20,904 bases of DNA from a virus, in IMG/VR virus record IMGVR_UViG_3300003894_000038, positions 1 to 20,904 of that record. The stretch is one strand, 5' to 3'. The notes under the pieces are model-generated. The model was given only the letters and a program-made list of their open reading frames with translations, did not search any database and had not been told where the DNA came from. This document shows, piece after piece, positions 1 through 8,400 of the stretch; the first letter of the stretch is position 1, and the number at the start of each line of letters is the position of its first letter. A program made the position numbers and the translations under genes.

Positions 1-432
1 CCCGGCTTTTTCCTCGTTGTCGTTGGCGATGTAGTTAGTTGGTACGTCTTGCCGGGTCGAACCAGTCGATGAATACGTCCACACATTCACCGTAGTGTTG
101 TATGTGAACGGTTCTGTACTTCCGGTTGACCAGAGGTGCGACACCGAGAACGCGTTGGTGGACGTGTCGTCGGTGATCTCATAGGTGGACGCCTGGCCGG
201 TGGGCCGCCCCGACATCGTTATCACTTCGATGGCGAGCCGGTCATGCCCCGTAACATCTTTCGAGTCACGACCGTAGATGTCTCTCGGAGCCAGCGAGAA
301 GTAAGTCACCTCAGACGCGGTGTCACTGTTCACACACAACTCGCCGTTACGTGACCCCACATCAATCCCGTCAACGCTCTTGAAACGGTACATGAGGGCG
401 TTACCACGATCCGGCGGCTGCGCCGCAATCAC
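1..432 (-). CDS. Tail fibre / minor tail protein, downstream reading frame (partial)
   Basis: This minus-strand frame is open from a stop near 510 to the left edge of the window, so its C-terminus is missing. The only classical start near its beginning is a GTG at 432, which overlaps the stop of the preceding fibre gene as GTGA but has no visible Shine-Dalgarno sequence. An ATG at 393 also lacks a good one. The product is rich in Thr, Ser, Gly and Asn with short beta-strand-like stretches, as in phage tail fibres. Codons before the GTG encode EGIQIASGPSQ, which is the natural continuation of the FSGVQ segment of the preceding gene one frame away. It may therefore be the C-terminal part of one fibre gene split by a one-base frameshift rather than a separate gene. 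Seen: the open frame and the overlap. Inferred: fibre role and split-gene origin. Confidence 0.6.
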   Translation of the reverse strand, partial: MIAAQPPDRGNALMYRFKSVDGIDVGSRNGELCVNSDTASEVTYFSLAPRDIYGRDSKDVTGHDRLAIEVITMSGRPTGQASTYEITDDTSTNAFSVSHLWSTGSTEPFTYNTTVNVWTYSSTGSTRQDVPTNYIANDNEEKAG

Positions 433-1460
433 GATTTGGCTGGGACCGGACGCGATCTGAATGCCCTCTGAACGCCGGAAAACATATCTTCGTTGTCCAC
501 CAACTGAATCTCAGGGGTGCCGTCCGGGTTGGCGTCGGTTTCTAGCCGGTATTCTTTACCGCCGCTGCCAGCGTTCTCATCCGTGTACGCCTTCGCCGCC
601 GCCAACGTCGCCTCGTCTGCGTCGTCCACATACGTTTTGCCGTTGGCACGGTCATCCGCCGATACGCCGTCCGCGTATGCCTTAGCCGCCGCCAACGTCG
701 CCTCATCGCCGTTGTCCACATACGTTTTGCCGTTGGCCCGGTCATCGGCGGACACTTCATCCGTGTACGCCTTCGCCGCATCTAGCCCCGCAGCATCGCC
801 GTTATCGACATACTCTTGCGATACGCCGCCGCTGCCAGCGTTCTCATCCGTGTAAGCCTTAGCCGCATCCAATGTCGCAGCATCTTGAGCGTCCACGTAG
901 GTTTTCGCTTCTGACAGGTCCGCCACGTTTGCGACCGCCTCAGCGATGGCGTTGTCAACATAGCCTTTGTTGGTTACGTGCTCGTCAGCATCGATCCGGC
1001 CACGGTAGTAGCAGGCCGACCGCATTTCTCCGTCTTTACTGGGACGGGTTTGCACCTCGAACACGTCAACGTATTCGGTGCCGTCGCCTACAGCACGGAA
1101 CACTGCAACCGCAGCGAACGCATCCGGGTTAGCCGGGTCCACCTTCTGCAACCCAACGAACTCGTTCCCGCCGTCCAACAACGCGTACCCTGACAAGTCC
1201 GCAGCGCCGTCGCCGCCACCCAACGCCGCAATGTTCTGCACGTCCTTATCGATAGCGTCAAGCGCTTCCGCTATCGCGAGTGGAATGTCGTGTTTAGCGA
1301 GCAGCCGGGTAGAGCCACGATCCTCGTCATCCCAAAACGGTTTCGGATACGGATATTTACGGTTCTCCGTTTCTTTACGCGCCGGGTCCCAGTTCGGTGG
1401 GCGCACGGCACCGTCACCGGGGTCAATCTTTGGCATACCTTTTTCATCGTCGGCTCTCAT
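429..1460 (-). CDS. Tail fibre / minor tail protein with alanine-rich repeats
   Basis: A 343-residue protein, probably part of the host-recognition fibre or tail tip. I chose the ATG at 1460 because AAGGAG lies six bases upstream. An upstream in-frame start at 1505 would overlap the previous gene. The N-terminal ~110 residues are charged and proline-rich (a probable attachment region). Residues ~180-300 hold four to five copies of a unit reading roughly KTYVDNGDEATLAAAKAYxD, with linkers such as VSADDRANG or ENAGSGG. Such YVD...AAKAY repeats are typical of trimeric, coiled-coil phage fibres. The gene follows the tail-tip gene by ten bases and is in the same operon. The last residues (RAFRSRPVPAKS) do not resemble a fibre, and the adjacent frame continues a better one, so the end is probably a frameshift artefact or a mutation. 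Family by pattern recognition; receptor unknown. Confidence 0.75.
   Translation of the reverse strand: MRADDEKGMPKIDPGDGAVRPPNWDPARKETENRKYPYPKPFWDDEDRGSTRLLAKHDIPLAIAEALDAIDKDVQNIAALGGGDGAADLSGYALLDGGNEFVGLQKVDPANPDAFAAVAVFRAVGDGTEYVDVFEVQTRPSKDGEMRSACYYRGRIDADEHVTNKGYVDNAIAEAVANVADLSEAKTYVDAQDAATLDAAKAYTDENAGSGGVSQEYVDNGDAAGLDAAKAYTDEVSADDRANGKTYVDNGDEATLAAAKAYADGVSADDRANGKTYVDDADEATLAAAKAYTDENAGSGGKEYRLETDANPDGTPEIQLVDNEDMFSGVQRAFRSRPVPAKS
559..915 (-). repeat. Tandem repeats inside the tail fibre gene
   Basis: Near-identical blocks recur with an exact 90-base period: GCCAACGTCGCCTC begins at 601 and 691, and TCCACATACGTTTTGCCGTT begins at 625 and 715. More diverged copies lie near 770 and 850. 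A separate 29-base stretch is identical at 559-587 and 826-854. The blocks encode the 27-30 residue YVD...AAKAY units. Such in-frame repeats allow copy-number change by recombination or slippage without loss of frame. Confidence 0.85.
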
Positions 1461-1470
1461 CGCCCACTCC

Positions 1471-2781
1471 TTACAGCGTTTCCGTTTTGCCTTCAAGACG
1501 TTCAATGCGCCGGTTAAAACCCTTCAACAGCCGCCCCAGATCACGTGACGGAGCCGCCGCAATCGGCGAGGCAGCCCGACCACCAGGCGCAGTGATGGCC
1601 GTCAGCTCAACCAAATCCAAAGTTGTGGATTGAGAACCATCCGACGCTCGATGCGACACCCCTGCGACGCGATACACAAGCGGCGGAGGCTCCGAACCCC
1701 CTGAAACAAAGTTCCAGGCTTCAAAACGATCCAGCCGAATCAGATCGCCCGGCCTGTACTCCCCCCGAATGCCTACAAACTCCACCCGCTCAACCAGCAG
1801 CGGCGGAATGTATAGACGGTCCAGCAGCGCGGTCCCTTGAGCGTCAAGCGCGTCATCCAAACCTTGAGCAGTCGAAGGTTCCGTCGCGCGCAACTCATAC
1901 GAGAACGGTTTCCACGCCCGCAAACGCCCCACTGGATCAGGGCCTTCCGGTGGCTGCGGCAAACGGTCAACCACCCGCGACTCACCCCACGCCGTCACTA
2001 CCACTTTTGATGCTGACGGGTCAAAGTCCAACGACTCTTCATACGAAACGGTGTCATCCAACACGACAGGTATCGGTGTCTGCGTTCGTGCCGTCTCATC
2101 AGACATCACAGTGACAATCAGCCGGCTGCCACTACCCGCATAATCCGCGACCCAATGGCTGCGCCACGACCAGCCACTTTCAACGGTTGAACGTAACTCC
2201 TCGTCAAAAAACTGCACCCCCGACTCAATCGTTCGACCCGTCTCGTCATACGAGGACCCGTTCCACTGGTAGTCGATGCTTTCCCAGGGAAGAAACTCGA
2301 AACCCTCAGCAGTCTCGATGGCGCGGTCAGCGGCACTCGCATCAAAGCCCAAGTCGGGAATCTTATCCGGCGGCTGGTTCGCCCACGCACCCGCAAACCG
2401 TGACTCCACAGCGTCAACGACGCCAAGTATTTCCGGCGGCTGCGGCGGCGGCGGGCCACCCGACAGGATCTTCTCCACCGACCAAGTAAGACGAAGCAAC
2501 TCCGGCCACTCGCGTGCCGTGAACGAAACCGTGCCACCAGCCGTAGAACGGTACTTAACAACAGCGCCCTCCCACAGCGACCTGCCGTTGTCTTCCTCAA
2601 ACGCAACCGTGCAAGCGAACGGCTGCGACAACCACCGCCGCCACAACGCCGCCACATCAGGAGACAACTCGAACGTCATCTCACCGACATCAGACAGAGG
2701 ACGGTTCGTAGACACCGAAATAAACTGCGAGATCAACCCGAGCGGGGCGCCAGTGTTCGAGTTATACAAGCGAATGTTCAC
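1471..2781 (-). CDS. Tail-tip protein, Tal / gp37-like (minor tail protein)
   Basis: A 436-residue protein in the position of the tail-associated (Tal, baseplate hub) protein, directly after the distal tail protein. The N-terminus (MNIRLYNSNTGAPLGLI, then NRPLSDVGEMTFEL) matches the style of siphovirus gp37-like (ReqiPepy6) tail proteins, which form the hub through which the tape measure is threaded. A proline run lies at residues ~108-116. The last ~20 residues (GRLLKGFNRRIERLEGK) look like a short helix that could dock the fibre encoded next. The start is a GTG six bases from the stop of the upstream gene, with only a weak GGTG upstream. No lysozyme or peptidase motif was seen. Function rests on position and sequence style; it could be any minor tail protein of the hub family. 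Confidence 0.7.
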   Translation of the reverse strand: MNIRLYNSNTGAPLGLISQFISVSTNRPLSDVGEMTFELSPDVAALWRRWLSQPFACTVAFEEDNGRSLWEGAVVKYRSTAGGTVSFTAREWPELLRLTWSVEKILSGGPPPPQPPEILGVVDAVESRFAGAWANQPPDKIPDLGFDASAADRAIETAEGFEFLPWESIDYQWNGSSYDETGRTIESGVQFFDEELRSTVESGWSWRSHWVADYAGSGSRLIVTVMSDETARTQTPIPVVLDDTVSYEESLDFDPSASKVVVTAWGESRVVDRLPQPPEGPDPVGRLRAWKPFSYELRATEPSTAQGLDDALDAQGTALLDRLYIPPLLVERVEFVGIRGEYRPGDLIRLDRFEAWNFVSGGSEPPPLVYRVAGVSHRASDGSQSTTLDLVELTAITAPGGRAASPIAAAPSRDLGRLLKGFNRRIERLEGKTETL

Positions 2782-2787
2782 GGCCGG

Positions 2788-3807
2788 TCACCACAAACCG
2801 GAAGCGCGGACAGTGACCGACCCCGTACCTGCGTCCGGGAATACACCCTTGGCTTGAATGTTCACATCCGTAGACCCGGAAGAAATTGTGGGCCATTTGC
2901 CGAGCGGGAAACTTACAATGTCAGGCCCTCCGGTCAACTCGTATGCGATGGAAGCGCCTCGCAACTTCGTGCCCGTGTTCGCGTCGGAGTAGACAGCGTT
3001 ACCGCCAGCGATAATCAACCGCTCACCGGCAGGAACAGCCCCAGGAGAACCGCCAGTGTCCATATGAACAGACAACTCCCCATTGAGGGATATATCCAAA
3101 CTCTGTACCGGCCCTACCGCGTCAACCTCGATAGGTACCGGCATGGACGTGTCCACACTCAACGTGCCATCAAAGTCCACCAGCGAATCCGGGGGCACCA
3201 GCACACTGACCTCCTGCGGCAGCGTTTCCAACCAAACACCTCTGCCCGCCGAACCAACATCAATGCCTTGCAGTGACAACTCAACCTCGACCGCGCGCTC
3301 GCCAACCCATTTCGTTTTCGTTGGTGCCATGAACACCACAGGGATACGCCGCAGCTCTTGATCGGTGTCCCAGTTAAGCCAACCCCACCTGGGCTGGTTC
3401 ACAAACACCGACGACAACTGCGACAGCACAGGAGCCAGCAGCGTCCGCGAGCCGGTAGATCGTAGTGTGGCCCGTAACTGAATCTCACGGCCCGCGATAC
3501 GCGACGACAGCCGCTGCGAACCGTCAGCCAACGCAGGCTGCACCACCGTAGAACCCCAATTAGGTTGCTCCAGCCCCTCAGCCAAAGTCACCCAACGTTC
3601 AACACCCGCGTCATCAACAACACCGAACAGAAACCCAGCGCCGTCCTCAGACGGGGCACCCAACAACGCTTCATAATCGTCAAACAAAAAAGGCACTTGG
3701 ATGTAATCAAAGGTGAAATCTTCCAGCCACTCATACGAGCGGCGGGCATCTTCGGACCCATCATCCCCAAGAAAGATGAACTCACACCCCGACAACCGAG
3801 TAGCCAA
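2788..3807 (-). CDS. Distal tail protein (Dit-like)
   Basis: A ~339-residue protein that probably forms the ring joining the tail tube to the tip. It begins with a motif like RLSGCEFIFLGDDG, common at the start of actinophage Dit-like proteins. A first beta-rich domain (to ~residue 190) is followed by a second beta-sandwich-like half rich in Ser, Gly and Val (~190-340), which could be a carbohydrate-binding or galectin-like insertion as in other Dit proteins. Start: two TTG codons compete. The one at 3813 overlaps the amidase stop as TTGA but sits almost on the AAGGTGG ribosome site. The one at 3807 has a spacing of seven, so I prefer it. The usual order tape measure then Dit is interrupted here by three genes. 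Function inferred from order and style; no database check. Confidence 0.65.
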   Translation of the reverse strand: MATRLSGCEFIFLGDDGSEDARRSYEWLEDFTFDYIQVPFLFDDYEALLGAPSEDGAGFLFGVVDDAGVERWVTLAEGLEQPNWGSTVVQPALADGSQRLSSRIAGREIQLRATLRSTGSRTLLAPVLSQLSSVFVNQPRWGWLNWDTDQELRRIPVVFMAPTKTKWVGERAVEVELSLQGIDVGSAGRGVWLETLPQEVSVLVPPDSLVDFDGTLSVDTSMPVPIEVDAVGPVQSLDISLNGELSVHMDTGGSPGAVPAGERLIIAGGNAVYSDANTGTKLRGASIAYELTGGPDIVSFPLGKWPTISSGSTDVNIQAKGVFPDAGTGSVTVRASGLW

Positions 3808-3809
3808 CG

Positions 3810-4409
3810 TCAATCCACCTTCAACACGTGCTTCTTGAATTTTTTCCAGTCGAACTCGTTACCGACACAATCTGTGTGATCATCATTTGGCCCGCAGGCG
3901 TGTGTGTGCCAGCCGATGCTCGGGTCGTTCCACTTGTCGCGGCTACGGTTCACCTTGTTCATATTCCGCGCCTTCGCCGGTACACCCCAGCCCTCGGCGA
4001 TCTTCTTGAACTTTTTGGCGTTCTTCCAATTCTTCGGGTTAGGTAGTTTCTTATCCGGCCCGTAGCCAGCAAAACAAATCTGCACGTTAATAACACCGCA
4101 ACGGTTAGCGCTGTTGCCGCAACTATTGACACTGCCCCCGACCTGCGACCGGGCAGCGCAGTCGATAGGAATGATCCACGCCCACTGCCCGCAGTCAGGG
4201 CAGTAGCATCCGTGATAGTAGATTCCTTTATCGCGGACGTACTTCGCCAAATTGATGACATGCTGGCCACCGTCGCACTGTCGGGAAACGCCCTCATTGT
4301 GGAGCGTAATTTTCTTGTTGGGATGGCACCCAGGCATCTTGCTTGGGTTGCTGGCCTTGACCTTGGTGCTCTGATCGCCGCCGCTGTACCAGTTCTTTTT
4401 CTTAGCCAT
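3810..4409 (-). CDS. N-acetylmuramoyl-L-alanine amidase (Amidase_2 / PGRP-like), cysteine-rich
   Basis: A 199-residue probable zinc amidase that cuts the bond between N-acetylmuramic acid and L-alanine in peptidoglycan. Family landmarks are in order: His37 in TLHNEG (zinc ligand); Tyr65-His66 in IYYHG (the usual GYH); IIPIDCAARS at 79-88 (the usual LIPLDRAARS); VINVQICFAGYG at 106-117; GWGVPA at 140-145; and GWHTH...PNDDHTDC, residues 166-181, giving His168 or His170 plus Cys181 or Asp180 as the remaining ligands. EFDW at 185-188 matches the usual ending. Start: the ATG at 4409, six bases after AGGAG, rather than the GTG at 4412. The Shine-Dalgarno overlaps the previous stop. Odd: 11 cysteines in 199 residues, including CYCPDC at 68-73. 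Its place in the tail operon fits either a virion-bound wall hydrolase or the endolysin. Confidence 0.75.
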   Translation of the reverse strand: MAKKKNWYSGGDQSTKVKASNPSKMPGCHPNKKITLHNEGVSRQCDGGQHVINLAKYVRDKGIYYHGCYCPDCGQWAWIIPIDCAARSQVGGSVNSCGNSANRCGVINVQICFAGYGPDKKLPNPKNWKNAKKFKKIAEGWGVPAKARNMNKVNRSRDKWNDPSIGWHTHACGPNDDHTDCVGNEFDWKKFKKHVLKVD

Positions 4410-4418
4410 CACGCACTC

Positions 4419-5138
4419 CTAATAGCCCGAAATTGAGCAATGCCAGTCTTCGGACGAAACGAGTGCCTTGAGCTTGTTTTTCGACATAGCCGACGAGCCA
4501 GACATGGACTGCGAGCCGCCCTTCCACGCACGGATCGAGGTCGAGCTTCCGTCGCGCCCAGAATGGAAAACTGAAACATCCGCAGCGGTGCCGGTCCCTG
4601 CCCCCTTCTGCCCGCAGTGGTTGCTTTTACAAGGCCCGTTCCCGCATTTTTTCTTGTCGTGGATAGAGCAGGTCTGGTCGCAGCAGGCAGCTAAATTAAA
4701 GCCGCTATACCCCATGCGGTATCCGTAGTACAAATCGTGCTGCTGAGCCTGGTCCCTCTCCCAGCCAGTTTTCAAATACCGCTGAATATCTTTACCGGTC
4801 CTATTCAACCGCTTCCCAAACTCTGGGTCACCCAACGAATTGTAGATACAGAGGAAGGGATATTTATCGGCGGTTCTCCACACAGCCCAGCCCTTATCCT
4901 CCCCAAACTTCTGGGCCTTCTTCGCGTTCTTCTCGGTAAGACGCGCCTTCCAGCGAGGGCTAGCATCCGGGTTGGGGTTGTTCTTACTACGCTTGAACTT
5001 CCACACCTTCTCCCCCGTTTCCTTATCGACAACTTTCCGCGCCCAAATCCTGCGGACCGAGTTAGTCTTTTTATCCCGAGCCAAGTTCACGAACTTCTTT
5101 TGACCCTTATCGTTCTTCACCTGCGGCTGTTTCGTCAT
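4419..5138 (-). CDS. Unknown Lys- and Cys-rich protein next to the amidase
   Basis: I do not recognise this 239-residue protein. Residues 1-95 are strongly basic, with about twenty lysines. Residues 83-145 look folded, with aromatic motifs (WAVWRTADKYPFLCIYNSL, then YYGYRMGYSGF). Residues 151-176 are a cysteine cluster, ACCDQTCSIH followed by KKCGNGPCKSNHCGQK, with seven cysteines and two histidines. The tail is Ser/Gly-rich and ends WHCSISGY. The ATG overlaps the stop of the membrane-protein gene as TAATG, and the amidase starts ten bases after its end, so the three are probably co-translated. It could be a second lysin component, a disulphide-stabilised tail-tip protein or a metal-binding adaptor. 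A phospholipase A2-like CC...HD pattern was considered, but the spacing does not fit. G+C in 4981-5100 is 48% by hand count, lower than in the terminase genes. Confidence 0.7.
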   Translation of the reverse strand: MTKQPQVKNDKGQKKFVNLARDKKTNSVRRIWARKVVDKETGEKVWKFKRSKNNPNPDASPRWKARLTEKNAKKAQKFGEDKGWAVWRTADKYPFLCIYNSLGDPEFGKRLNRTGKDIQRYLKTGWERDQAQQHDLYYGYRMGYSGFNLAACCDQTCSIHDKKKCGNGPCKSNHCGQKGAGTGTAADVSVFHSGRDGSSTSIRAWKGGSQSMSGSSAMSKNKLKALVSSEDWHCSISGY

Positions 5139-5440
5139 TATTCGTCACACCCCTTGCAATCCTCATCGGCATCCGTGCCGAGTTTGTGCTCCTTGTACAT
5201 GGCCTCACGTTCCGCTTCTAAGGCTTCCATCCAGCCCGGCGGATCAAACTGCTCCCGCTCAGTCATCACGCCAAGCCGCGCCAAAACACGACGGCCCTCA
5301 GCCTCGTCACGGGCACGGTCAATAAACGCCTGCCGCAACCTGCGGCGCAACGTCCAATCCGACGCCCACCCCACCGCAGCCAGTAGCAGCACAACACCTA
5401 CACCAATCAACGCCCAAGCCCACGGCTCTAACGACTCCAT
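5138..5440 (-). CDS. Small single-pass membrane protein (holin-like or tail-associated)
   Basis: A 100-residue protein with one clear transmembrane segment at residues ~8-27 (WAWALIGVGVVLLLAAVGWA), then a basic stop-transfer region (TLRRRLRQ) and a charged, helical cytoplasmic part. It ends acidic with CKGC. The ATG at 5440 was chosen because AAGGAG lies seven bases upstream; an earlier in-frame start at 5470 would overlap the tape measure gene. It begins eleven bases after the tape measure stop, and its own stop overlaps the next start (TAATG). One membrane span plus a charged tail next to an amidase gene suggests a holin or spanin-like lysis protein, but a single-pass protein that assists tail-mediated wall passage is equally possible. 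No lipobox or signal-peptidase site seen. Confidence 0.7.
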   Translation of the reverse strand: MESLEPWAWALIGVGVVLLLAAVGWASDWTLRRRLRQAFIDRARDEAEGRRVLARLGVMTEREQFDPPGWMEALEAEREAMYKEHKLGTDADEDCKGCDE

Positions 5441-5451
5441 CACCTGACTCC

Positions 5452-8400
5452 TTACCAACCGGCAATCCACGACAACTCACGGCCAACAGCCCGCGCCACA
5501 GAAACTTCATCTTGCGACTCACGCGGGTTCACGGTGATATTCACTTCACCTGCAACACCCTGCGACGGCACGCTTGGCGCACCAATACGAGCAAAACTTT
5601 GAGTGGACGGTGTAGCCCACAACGAAGACATCGCCGCTTCCGCTGACGACCTTCCACTGTCCACGCCGGCAACAATTCCCGCCGGTATTTCGGCAGCCGC
5701 AGCGGCGAACACCTTAGACGGCGACGCTATACCTAGGACACGTTTCCACGTCGCCAACATGCCCTCCGCGATGCCCTCCATCGCGGCGCGTATCGCCGAC
5801 TCTTGCGACTCCAGCCCCTCAATGAAACCGGCACCAGCAGCAACCCCCGTGTCACTAAACGCAACACCCGCCGCCGTACCACCCAACACGTCAGCAGCGC
5901 CCGTGTAACCCGACACAGCCTCGTTGAACTCGCGGATAGCGTCCTGGCCACCGCTCAACAAACGAGCCGCGAACTTCGCAGCCACGTCGGGGGACATTTC
6001 TGCGAGGTACTTAGACGCATCTTGCGACAATCCCTGCAGCTCAAGGCCCTTCAAATCCGCCGCATACTTTTGCATTGCTTCTGTTTGACGTTGCAGGCGG
6101 CGCGTCAACGAACGCGGGCTGCGTGTGTTCGCATCCACCGAACCGAGCCACGCGTCCTCGACAGACTTCTTGAAATCTCGGGCTTCCGCGATGCGCGTGA
6201 TCTTCGCGACATGCGACTCAAGCAGCGACCGTTGTGCGTTCAACTGCGCCGACATTTGCGCCGTCTGCTGCGGTGTAATCAACTCCGGGTTTTCCTTGGC
6301 AAGGTCATCGAACGAATCTTCAACACCTTGAATGAAATCTGCCAGCCCCGCCGAGTCAGTGACACTTCGAATGCTGCGAGGGTCAAATACACCTTCAAGC
6401 AAATCCAGTTTCGCTTGCTTTTTCGCCTGCTCTACCGATGCCGTCAGGCCAGCAACAACCGCGTCATACTGGTTCGGGTTGATCGTCAGCTCGCCCAACT
6501 GTTGGGCACGGCTGAGGTCCTCCAATTGTGACAGGATTGACTCAAAATCGCCAGACTCTACCGCGTCCGAAGCTGAAGAGAGAATGTCTTCCTTAGCAAA
6601 ACCCTGCCGCAGTTTGTCTAACTCTTTCGCGGCTTTAATAGCCTCACGAATCTGCTTGCGAACCGGCCCCAAATCAACGCCGACATATTCACCGATCTGT
6701 TGGCCGCGTTTCAAGTCGGTCAACTGGCTGCGTAGCGTTTCCACGTCTTGCCCGAGCGCATCGTTCCCCAGGTCTTCCAACTGCCACGCCTGCTGCTGCT
6801 TCCGTATCCTTTCCTGAGCCTTCGCTTGTTTGCGCGCTAGCTTTTCCTGAGCGAGGCGCTGCTTCTCTGCAGCCTTAGCCAACTTCCGGTCACGGGCCTG
6901 GATACGCGCCAACTGTTTCTTCAGCGCCGCGCGTTCTTCCTGCTCGTTACCTTCAAACAGGTACTCGCCCTTGAACTTTTTCTTTTCGGCAGCACGTTCG
7001 CTGGCGGCGTCTTCAATTTTCGCTATCTTAGCGAGTATCTTCTGCTCCGCGCGTCCTACCGCGTTCTGCGCCGACGTCAACGCAAACGACGCTTTCTGCA
7101 GCGCTGCCGCGTCGGCGTCTAAACCGGCTACATACTGCCCGAAGCCGTTGCCGATCTGTGGCGCGCGCCGTTTCATCGATGCCGCTTCCACCACATCGTC
7201 AATAGCGACGTTCAACTCTTTGGCGAACTTCTTCACCCGTTCAATAACAACTTTCCCGTACAAGGTGTTTTTATTGAGGCCACGCACCACAAGGTCAAGC
7301 GGGTTTGCTGCCGCACCAGAAACCGTGCCGCCGCCTTCACCACCAGAACGCGCCATGCCGCCGCCAGCAGCACCGCCACCCACGGGGCCGGCACCCGTAC
7401 GGGAACGGAGCCCCTGAATCCCGCTCTCCGGTACCAGCGACGGGCGTACGTCACCCAGATCGGTAGGCGCGAACCCCTTACGGATCACATCGACCGTATG
7501 CGTGGAAGTTGTCTTCAACGCCCCCCACACGTTCTGCAGAGTCATACCTATCCCGATTTGCGGCGTAGCCTCATCGTTCAACGTCGCAGTTGGCTCCGGG
7601 TCGTTCTCCGACAACTCGTTTAATTTGAAATTAACGTCATCAATGACGTTCTGGGCTTCCTCATCGTCTACGGTTATGTCGATGAGTTGCGGGATTTCGC
7701 CCGTACCCGCGCCACCCGCAAGCAGCCCTTCCAACTCGTTCTTTGCGTCCTGCGCGCTCTTTTTATCTGGCGCAAGCCCGATCTTTATGAGGTCTTTCAG
7801 GCTGGCATCTTCAACAAGCGCCCGGATCGCTTCCGGGCTGAACTCCTGCAAGCCTTTACGGTCGATACCCAACCCAACGAGAATCCGGTTTGTTTTCCGG
7901 CCGCGTTTCAAGTTCTGCTGAACCGACTCTTGGAACTCGGCAGTTGCCCGCCGCACCGCGTCCTTGTCCACCACGCCGTCGATGGTGATAAACATGCGCC
8001 GGTTAATCAGCGACTGAATCTGCTTGCGCGCCGCTTTAACCTCGGTAATATCAACGCCGAGAACGGCGCTCAGTTTCTTGTTCGACAGCCCCAGAATCTT
8101 CTCAAACTCTGCAACGCTGCCCTGCTGTAAACCAACCCAGTCAAGTTTGAACGGCAGTTTTACTTGCGACTGCGCGATGGCTTGGGAGATTGTGCGGATT
8201 GACTCTTCCGCTTCCCCGCGTAACGCTTCCGCGTTCGTGTCAATCGTAACTCTGCCGGTCAGGTCAGCAACCTGCCCGATTTTCAAACCCTTGAGAGCAT
8301 CTTCAATGTCCGACTTGAACTCTGCAATGTCTTCCGTGGACCATCCCAGCTTGTCGGCCAGGCTGTTCTCGTTGTTGTTAATGGCAACAAGCGCGCCCTG

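Noticed and set aside
136-1633. Several plus-strand frames over the tail fibre and tail-tip genes
   Set aside because: They lie opposite well-supported minus-strand genes, have Arg/Pro/Ser-rich shadow composition and lack ribosome sites.
4419-5138. Phospholipase A2-like CC...HD motif in the Cys-rich protein
   Set aside because: Spacing is CCDQTCSIHD, not the CCxxHxxC required by the family, and the calcium loop is missing.
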